A stretch of 64,000 nucleotides of DNA, taken from contig OX439049.1 of NCBI GenBank assembly GCA_949317995.1, forward strand, positions 9,401,395-9,465,394, read 5' to 3'. This document shows positions 57,905-64,000 of this stretch, piece after piece (within the stretch, counting starts at the first letter, position 1; every line of letters begins with the position of its first letter). The notes under the pieces are model-generated. The model worked only from the letters and a program-made list of their open reading frames with translations, searched no databases and was not told where the DNA came from. The translations under genes were made by a program, and so were the position numbers. The DNA comes from Acholoe squamosa. Its lineage: Eukaryota; Annelida; Polychaeta; Phyllodocida; Polynoidae.

Positions 57905-58110
57905 ATCCTCCAGGGCTACATTCATGAACCATACCGATCTTACTGGGTTGATCCACACGCCATGATACACCAATTAGATGCTGGCGAGTCTGCTCTCTAG
58001 CACCTAATTGGTGTATCATGCTGATCCTCCGGGAGTGTATCAACCTTATATCTTCAGCATGATGCATCTATACTTAATGACAACCAATGGGCATGATGCA
58101 TTAATGCCTC
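57905..58110. mobile_element. Family H element
   Basis: tgatacaccaattagatgct / agcacctaattggtgtatca is a well-kept central stem with gcgagtctgctctct between. It closes with gggcatgatgcattaatgcc. Confidence 0.75.
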
Positions 58111-58394
58111 AACGATCCCTAAAGTAGGCCTACCATAGTGCCCTATGTATAAGGCATGTTTATATGCAAGGCATTACATTTTATAGTATAAGTATTTAGT
58201 ACGATGGTTGACTCAATCAACATTCTGGAATGAATGCTGACTTAATCAATATTCTTGAATGAGTGCTGTGAAATATGGGTTATTGAAATTCATCTTATCT
58301 GCCTCTGCATGAAAGTGGAATTGATTCAGGGTCTGGCCTTTAAGATTTGATGTATATACGTTCAATCGTTCAATTCATACATGCCCAATCACGG

Positions 58395-58612
58395 GGTATA
58401 AAAACACCACTGGTATCCCAGAAGCTAATAGCCACTCCTGTTGCACAATCCTGATCAACCAAGAATACATCAGACCTGTTGTGCTTACAAGATGCATTTG
58501 ACCAATTCATGATGCTGTACGGGTCCACAAAACATCTTTGGAAACACCAGGAATCGAACCCAGGTCTGTCAACTTGCAAGATCTACCACTGAGCTACATC
58601 CTCAGACCTGAC
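58395..58612 (-). mobile_element. tRNA-derived SINE
   Basis: On the minus strand, gaggatgtagctcagtggta contains an intact pol III A box (TAGCTCAGTGG, plus positions 58587-58597) and gggttcgattc an intact B box (GGTTCGATTC, 58551-58560), spaced as in a tRNA. The anticodon arm is shortened, so it is not a functional tRNA gene. About 150 bp of unrelated body follows toward 58395. Promoter-bearing heads of this sort define tRNA SINEs. Confidence 0.75.
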
Positions 58613-59115
58613 GTTTCCTACCTTCCACCTACGCCTGGATCGGTATGATACACAAGGGGGCAGCTTACACCAGCTAACCACCCCCTGGGGGCTGGTGCAG
58701 CCGGAACAGGGCAGATGGCCTACCGCCATGGACTTACAGCCAGCCTTAAATTCAGAACCATACATGTATAGTGCATTACAAGCCTATTTATAAACACTGT
58801 GCTCAGAAGCTTCACCATGGGTGTGGCCATCAATGATAATGATAAAACAAGTTTCAAAAAATTATTCCTGTGGAAGCCTGTTTCTGTGCTTTAACTTTGT
58901 AGGGCTTGATATGCACAGTCTGCTGTGATCCTCCTCGCCCCGTTCTGTCTGGGTAACCTTTGAAGTTCTTTTTACACTGTACAAAATAACTCTTGAAACA
59001 ACCAGGGATCCTTGTAAAACTGAACAGTGGACCACCATAATTATATTGCAGGTAAGCAGTGTGGTTTCTACAATGAAGCCCGAGAAGACAGTACAGTAGT
59101 ACAGGGAATCTCCAT

Positions 59116-61156
59116 GCAGGATACCGATGACAGCGGTTTAGCTAGTCCTCAGGGCTAAAGCGCCTGCCGCATCCGCGCTGACCTAAATACGCAGACTCTA
59201 CACGGAGCCTCCTGCGGTGAGCATAGGTGCGTGGGTGTAGTGGTAGTCCTCAGGACTATAGCTAATAATCCTTAGTCCTGGGGACTAGATGATAGTTTAG
59301 CCCACAACTAAACTATAACGGTCAAGTCCTGGGGATAAAAGCCTAGTCCTAAGGACTAAAGCCTAGTCCCCAGGACTAAGAATATGAGGATATTGTCCTA
59401 GGGACTAATTGTACATTCCCATGAATAACCTTGCAGACCCCATGACTTTGTGTAAGACTGTGCTGTTAGTCTCCAGGACTAAGTTTTTAGCCCTGGGGAC
59501 TAATTCGTAGACTTAGGGACTACTTGTTCAATCCTGAGGACTACAAAAACACCTGCCTAGTCCTCAGGACTAATGCATGCGGTTCTGAGGACTAATTCAT
59601 TGATTGATGTCTAATGTAGTTGTGACTAGGGATGTAGTCCCCAGGACTTCAAATTTAGTCCTGAAGACTACTTCTAAGTCCCCAGGACTGCTCTGTGCAG
59701 TCCCAGGGACTAAAGATACAGTCCTGGGGACTAGAACATTGTCCTTGGGACTAGAGACACAGTCCTTGGGACCAATGCCCTAGGCCCCAGGGGTGCCTGT
59801 CAACATGTTTGTACAGTCAAATAGTTATAGCCCTGGGCGCAAAAAAGCAGCCATTGTTCCATAGTCCCTGGGATAGAACATTAGGCCTGAGAACTGTATA
59901 GTGGTCCTCAGGACTAGTCAGTCCAGGACTAGACCATTATATCTGTAGTCCCCAAGACTAGAGAAACAGTCATGGTCCCCTGGGGACTAGATTCATAGTC
60001 CCAGGGCTACCTCTGTTTGGTCCTGAGGACTAAATATATACTTACCTAGTCCTCAGAACTAAAGTAAAGTCCCCAGGACTATTATCTGTAGTCCCTAGGA
60101 CTTTCAGTGTATTTTTTCAGCCTGTAATGATAGTCCTGGGGATTAATAAACAGTCGTCAGGACTAAGTTTTTAGTCCCAGGGACTATCTCTTTCTAGCAC
60201 CGAGGGCTGTCCCGCGCACCCATGTGGTCGTAAAAATAAAACATAGGGCCTTAGTCCCAAAGATTGTATCTTAGTCCCAAGGATTATGTTCTAGTCCCTA
60301 GAACTATATGTTTAGTCCCTGGGACTAGACAGACAGGCTTTGAAGCTACAAGTCAAGTCCTGGGGACTAAAAAGTAGCTCCAGGTACTAAAATTCTAGTC
60401 CCCAGGACCAAATCTTGACTCCCTGTGAGCATGCATCTAGTCCCTAGCAGTTTCAGCATTGTTACTTGCATTCAAAGCCTATACTATAGTCCCTGGAACT
60501 ACACAGTAGTCCCAAGGACTAAAGATACAGTCCTAGGGACTAGATTATAGTCCTTGGGACTGAGACCCTGGCTCCTACCCATCTTATCACATATGTGTGC
60601 AGTCAAATGGGTATAGTCCTTACCGTAATCTCCCGCGTAAAAGGCGTGTCTTATACGCCAAACAAAATGCTGCTGAGTCTTATACGTGGGAGGGACATTG
60701 CCTTGAGTTTGGGGTGCGCCTTATAGGGGGGGTATTTTTACTATAGAACAGTACTAAATTAACAAAAATCTGGCCTTAGGGGTGCACCTTATACGTGGGA
60801 CAGGCCTCCCTTAGTTGGGGGTGCGCCTTATACGCGGGCTGCGCCTTATACGAGGGAGATTACGGTAGTGTGAAAAACAGCCAGCGTTTCATATTAATAA
60901 ATCATCCAAGAGTAGAGAATAGTCATGGTGCCCTGGGGATGAGATTCATAGTCCCAGGGACCACCTGTTTAGTCCTGAGGACTAAAATGTATAACTAAAC
61001 TGTACTTACCTAGTAAGCAGGTGTTCTAGTCCCCAGGACTAGATGTCGACGCATGGCTGCTGGCCGCTGCAGCGTAAGCGGCAAACAGGGCCAGCGCGGA
61101 CGCGGCAGACGCCTTAGTTCCAGGGACTAGTTAAACCGCTGTCATCGGTATCCTGC
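59116..61156. mobile_element. 2.04-kb element with inverted ends and an internal array of small palindromes
   Basis: The left end GCAGGATACCGATGACAGCG is mirrored exactly at 61137-61156. The inverted similarity continues inward for about 65 bp (gcctgccgcatccgcgctg against gcgtctgccgcgtccgcgctg). A 9-bp target duplication, aatctccat, flanks it (59107-59115 and 61157-61165). The interior carries more than 40 copies, by eye, of a 12-16-bp palindrome such as tagtcctcaggacta or tagtccccaggacta, separated by irregular unique spacers. No open frame of note. A 9-bp duplication with such ends would fit Mutator-like elements; that is tentative. Confidence 0.8.
60621..60867. mobile_element. MITE nested in the palindrome-array element
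   Basis: TACCGTAATCTCCCGCGTA at the left is closely mirrored by tacgagggagattacggta at the right. The interior repeats gtgcgccttata and its complement. TA at both borders may be the target. A fragment of the same family (ggtgcgccttatagg, gtgtgccttatactt) is at 22266-22305. Confidence 0.7.
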
Positions 61157-61254
61157 AATCTCCATGGAAATGGATCTCTGACAACTTTGGGACAAGGATG
61201 AACAGCGAATACCCCTAAATAAACATAATCAGTGTACAGTATCATCATGTTTAA

Positions 61255-61425
61255 GTACCGAGATTTGAATAAGTGCTGGTCTCAACTAAGTACCGGGGGT
61301 ACAGGGGTAATGAAATAGCCCTTCAGCACAAAAACTAGATCTCAGATAAGCGCCTGTCTTAAATAAGGGCTGGGGTATTGAGGCCGCCAAATCAATGAGC
61401 ACCGGGACGCTTGAACACGACAGTG
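61255..61425. repeat. Family J repeat
   Basis: gtaccgagatttgaataagt, gtaccgggggtacaggggta, gcgcctgtcttaaataaggg and gagcaccgggacgcttgaac. It lies between two family C pieces. Confidence 0.6.
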
Positions 61426-61426
61426 T

Positions 61427-61553
61427 AGTAGTTTTTACAATGAAGCCCCAGATGTTAGCACAATGGTATAAGGAATATCCGTGAAAATAATATCTTTTGG
61501 CAAATTTGGGAGAAGGATTTCGCCGTTATCTTTACAACATTTCTGTTACAGTG
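61427..61553 (+). mobile_element. Family C MITE, 3' half
   Basis: Runs from gtagtttttacaatgaagcc to acaacatttctgttacagtg. The left half is missing. Confidence 0.65.
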
Positions 61554-61633
61554 TGTGGCTACATCGCCTTTCAATACTATTCACCTAATGGCACCAGAGC
61601 ACCTATAGATGTAAATATCGACCAACTCCTTCC

Positions 61634-61792
61634 AGCCACGTGTTCAAAGCGCCTCTCCCAGTCCCACACCCACCCACGTGACTCCAGCCTCTCAGTGCGC
61701 CTGCGCAGCCATTGTGACAATCCTAGAGTGTGGGTGGAGAGCGATTGTACTGTGGGGGGAGAGTGGAGGCTGATCAGTCTGTCGTAGTGGAG
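61634..61792 (+). promoter_or_regulatory. Promoter-like cluster with possible 5' UTR exon
   Basis: Within 75 bp lie two CACGTG E-boxes (61637-61642, 61675-61680) and TGCGCCTGCGCA (61696-61707), one base from the NRF-1 consensus. The local CpG content exceeds the flanks. NRF-1 and USF sites at this density mark many animal TATA-less promoters. A plausible noncoding exon would end at 61792 before gtaggc and splice to the ATG exon at 63785. This is inference; no transcript evidence is available. Confidence 0.4.
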
Positions 61793-61945
61793 GTAGGCAT
61801 CAGTAGTTGCTGGAGGAGGAGCAGGAGGAGCGGCAGGAGTCCTACCACTGGCGGGGTATGGTCTGTCGTAAGCCTGCCTACAACCCTTGTCATCATTATC
61901 TGATGGTTGTGTGGATCCCATAGCATTAACAGCTGGGCACTGAAG

Positions 61946-62236
61946 GTGTCTTAAATCACTGGAGAATGGGCAACTAACTTCTAGCCGATTGCCACCTGTT
62001 TTAATGAATAGGTATCATCACCGGGGAAGGGCCAGCTGATTGACACCTGTTTTATTAGGTATCATCACTGGGGAATGGCAACCTAAATTCTAACTGATTG
62101 GTACCTGTTTTAATACGTATGTTGACTGAAGAATGACAACCCAAAGCCTAACTGATTGACACTGTTTGATAGGTATCATCACTGGAGAATTACCATCTAA
62201 TCCCTAGCTTATTGACTCCTGTTTTGATAGGTATCA
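61946..62236 (+). repeat. ~57-bp tandem repeat, about five copies
   Basis: Units share ggtatcatcactgg.gaatg, aacctaa and ctgattgacacctgtttt. Start points fall at about 61946, 62011, 62058, 62116, 62172 and 62230, so unit length varies from 47 to 65. Confidence 0.7.
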
Positions 62237-62269
62237 ACTTATACCTACCTAAACCTACCTGGATTGCTC

Positions 62270-63500
62270 ACCTGTTCACCACACAGTGGGAGTACATTCT
62301 TGGAAACTGGAAACAGACACTGATTTGGAAGCAGTTTTGGACAATTCGAAGCTTACTGTTGTAGCTATATCTCTACTTATAAAAATAAGCTCCCCTGCTG
62401 GGAGCACCTGTCCGCCCCCACTCACAGCGGTCTTAATCGGGGGTTGGTACTGAGACGAGCGCATCTCTAGGTACTGGAGACAAGTGTCATTTGGAGGAGA
62501 GTGATACTATTGATAATATAGTATGGAGGTCTGGAGGTAGACTAGTTGACCACTCCCTGTTACCTACTTACCTATCACCCTATACTTACCCGTACCGTTT
62601 ACCTGTCTGCCCCCACTCACAGGGGTGTTGGGGCGGCAGATGTAGGCAGGGACACATCTCTAGGTAGGTAGTGGAGACAAATGGCCATTTGGAGGACAGC
62701 TTCACTACTTTCCTCCAGTGACTGATTGGCACTTCCCTGTCGTCTACTTGCCTATCGTCCAATACCTATGAACCTACCTGTGTGGACTACTTAACACCGG
62801 CCACCCCCAGGGATGTTAAACTATACAGTGGTGGCTGGAGGGACACATGCTTCGGTATTGGAACAAAGTAGGCATTTGGAGAGGAGTTGCAGGAGTTGAG
62901 GTCTGGAAATTGACTAATTGACCACTTCCTGTTACCAACTTACTCTCCAAAAATTAGCTATTGGATTTACCAGGGATCTTCATAAAACTAAAACCACAGT
63001 AATTGGCTTACAGTGAAGCAGTGTGGTTTCTACAATGAAGCCCCAGATGGCAATATAGTGGTACAAGGAATCTCTGTAAAAAAATAAGAACTGATCTCTG
63101 GACCAAGGATTTCGCCTTTATTATGACATTCTTTCTCTCTTTTTACAGTGTACCTGTCACCCTGTATCTATTCACCTAATTAAACTGCCCACCTGCCCAC
63201 CCTTCCTCCCCCTGGAGTGGTAGTAGTCTACAGTAGTGGGTGGAGGAGCACATCCTTAGGCATTGGAGAAGGGCACCATTAGGAAGGGAGCTGAAACAAT
63301 GGCTCCTGGTGCACTAGAGGCTGACTAGTTGACTACCTGGGCTCACTCACCTACTTACTTTCACCCTGTATACCTGTATACCTGTATACCTACCCACCTG
63401 GACAACTCACCTGGCTGCCTATACTGACATTAGTAGTGGTGCTGAGAGGTGGGTGGAGGAGGGTTCCATCCCTGGGTGCATACCTTCCTCCCATGCCTGG
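62270..63500 (+). repeat. ~195-bp tandem repeat, about five degenerate copies
   Basis: Repeating order: tgcccccactcacag, cacatctctaggta, ggagacaa.tg.catttggag, ttgaccac.tccctgttac, cctatcaccctata. Landmarks at about 62413, 62609 and 62801 are spaced 191-196; those near 63207 and 63410 fit once the MITE is removed. It lies in the putative first intron of the right-edge gene. Confidence 0.65.
62944..63150 (+). mobile_element. Family C MITE inside the 195-bp tandem array
   Basis: tattggatttaccagggatc, gaagccccagatggcaatat and the terminal TTTTTACAGTG. The array's spacing resumes after the MITE, so it inserted after array formation. Confidence 0.75.
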
Positions 63501-63784
63501 CTGGCTGTGAAATTGTTGAGGGTATTCAGCTGGGAACAAAGACCTGGAGTACATCACTTATCGACCTTGAGAAATAACCCCCAGTTTTGAGACAAGGACA
63601 AGATGCCATAAACAGCCCCGTATGATCTATAGTGTGTGTATACATGTATAGGCAGAGGGGTGTTTTCTGACCCTCATGTTTCTCCTATACCACTGGGGTA
63701 TATAACAAAATCAACACTAATCTACCAGTAGTGTAACTACTTACACCTTCCTATCGGATTATAGACAACAGTTGCTTAAGAAAG

Positions 63785-63850
63785 ATGGCAGCCCAGCGAG
63801 CACAGAGCTACCTTAGGAACAGGAGAGTACGACAAAGGGGCCTAAACAAT
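63785..63850 (+). CDS. Putative first coding exon of a gene running off the right edge
   Basis: The ATG is in a good context (aagATGg). It encodes MAAQRAQSYLRNRRVRQRG and LNN before a consensus donor gtaagt, leaving in phase 0. An in-frame reading extends upstream to an AG (ctatcggattatag) that could be the acceptor for a 5' UTR exon. The peptide is short, basic and unfamiliar, so I propose no function. It could be a chance ATG beside a chance donor; the promoter-like block 2 kb upstream supports it modestly. Confidence 0.4.
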
Positions 63851-63887
63851 GTAAGTTGTCATTTTCTGATATGTATGGCTATAGGTG

Positions 63888-64000
63888 TCAGATGCAGGAG
63901 TGCATCATGCCCGGCATCATGCTTATAGGACTAATCCATCCATAAAGAAATGGCAAGTGTCCTTGCCAGAGCTGCATTATGGGAATAAGAGAGTATATAT
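63888..64000. mobile_element. Family H element at the window edge
   Basis: gtcagatgcaggagtgcatc and tgcccggcatcatgctta, then gtccttgccagagctgcatt. It is cut off by the window end and lies just inside the intron after the putative exon. Confidence 0.5.

Larger units (their letters stand above)
58975..61226 (+). mobile_element. Family C MITE interrupted by a 2-kb element
   Basis: CACTGTACAAAATAACTC at 58975 through gggaatctccat (59115) continues at 61157 as aatctccatggaaatggatc and actttgggacaaggatga. The 3' terminus has decayed. Confidence 0.75.

Noticed and set aside
7437-58110. CRISPR array or regulatory riboswitch-like structures suggested by regular hairpins
   Set aside because: The hairpins are dispersed, variable eukaryotic repeats without repeat-spacer regularity, and the window is clearly animal nuclear DNA.
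58546-58611. Functional tRNA gene
   Set aside because: The A and B boxes are good, but the anticodon arm is shortened and a SINE body follows, so it is a SINE head.
61577-61921. 114-codon minus-strand frame starting MGSTQPSDNDDKG with a Pro/Ala-rich stretch
   Set aside because: It overlaps the plus-strand promoter-like cluster and a repeat-rich GC patch, shows no domain, and its later half reads through the NRF-1-like site. It could still be a first exon of a divergent gene, but I cannot support it.

Overview
The window looks like nuclear DNA of an invertebrate animal. It is AT-rich and intron-rich, with long TA and CA microsatellites, tRNA-derived SINEs, a tyrosine-recombinase (Ngaro-type) retroelement remnant and very many small inverted-repeat transposons. 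I cannot name the species from sequence alone. Nearly every open reading frame here is short and lies in repeats; I support only one spliced gene in part and the first exon of a second.

Genes. An EF-hand (calmodulin-like) gene lies on the plus strand. Four exons join in phase (6407-6458, 29228-29371, 31013-31264, 31831-31883) and encode four EF-hand units, of which the second has lost its calcium-binding residues. The first visible intron is about 22.8 kb and packed with transposons. The 3' end of the gene was not found. At the right edge, a promoter-like cluster (61.6-61.7 kb) and a short ATG exon with a strong donor (63785-63850) suggest a second plus-strand gene running off the window.

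Repeats. I use these working names. Family C: roughly 230-bp MITEs beginning CACTGT and ending ACAGTG, ten copies. Family H: roughly 200-270-bp elements made of several hairpins in series around GATGCATCA and GCCAGCACTTCATTGG cores, about seventeen copies. Family J: elements built from short GCGCTTATTCAAG-like units. Family S: retroposon 3' ends with a CTCACTC-type tail. Family G: MITEs with TTAGGGAGTGAT ends. Several copies are inserted in one another, and the target duplications give their relative ages.

Layout. 0-6 kb: retroelement fragment, then C, S, J and a LINE-like tail. 6.3-31.9 kb: EF-hand gene and its introns, holding the Ngaro remnant (13.6-14.8 kb), a three-CRE cluster (18.1 kb) and a 1.76-kb foldback-like element (24.7-26.5 kb). 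32-48 kb: intergenic or intronic sequence with a Helitron-like pair, a multi-level palindrome (41.8-42.6 kb) and several MITEs. 48.5-51.9 kb: a transposon-like body with long inverted ends enclosing about 21 copies of a 134-bp satellite. 52-58.9 kb: sparse repeats. 59.1-61.2 kb: the most unusual object, a 2.04-kb element with inverted ends and a 9-bp target duplication whose interior is an irregular array of more than 40 small palindromes of the type AGTCCnnGGACT. 61.6-64 kb: the putative right-hand promoter, tandem repeats and first coding exon.
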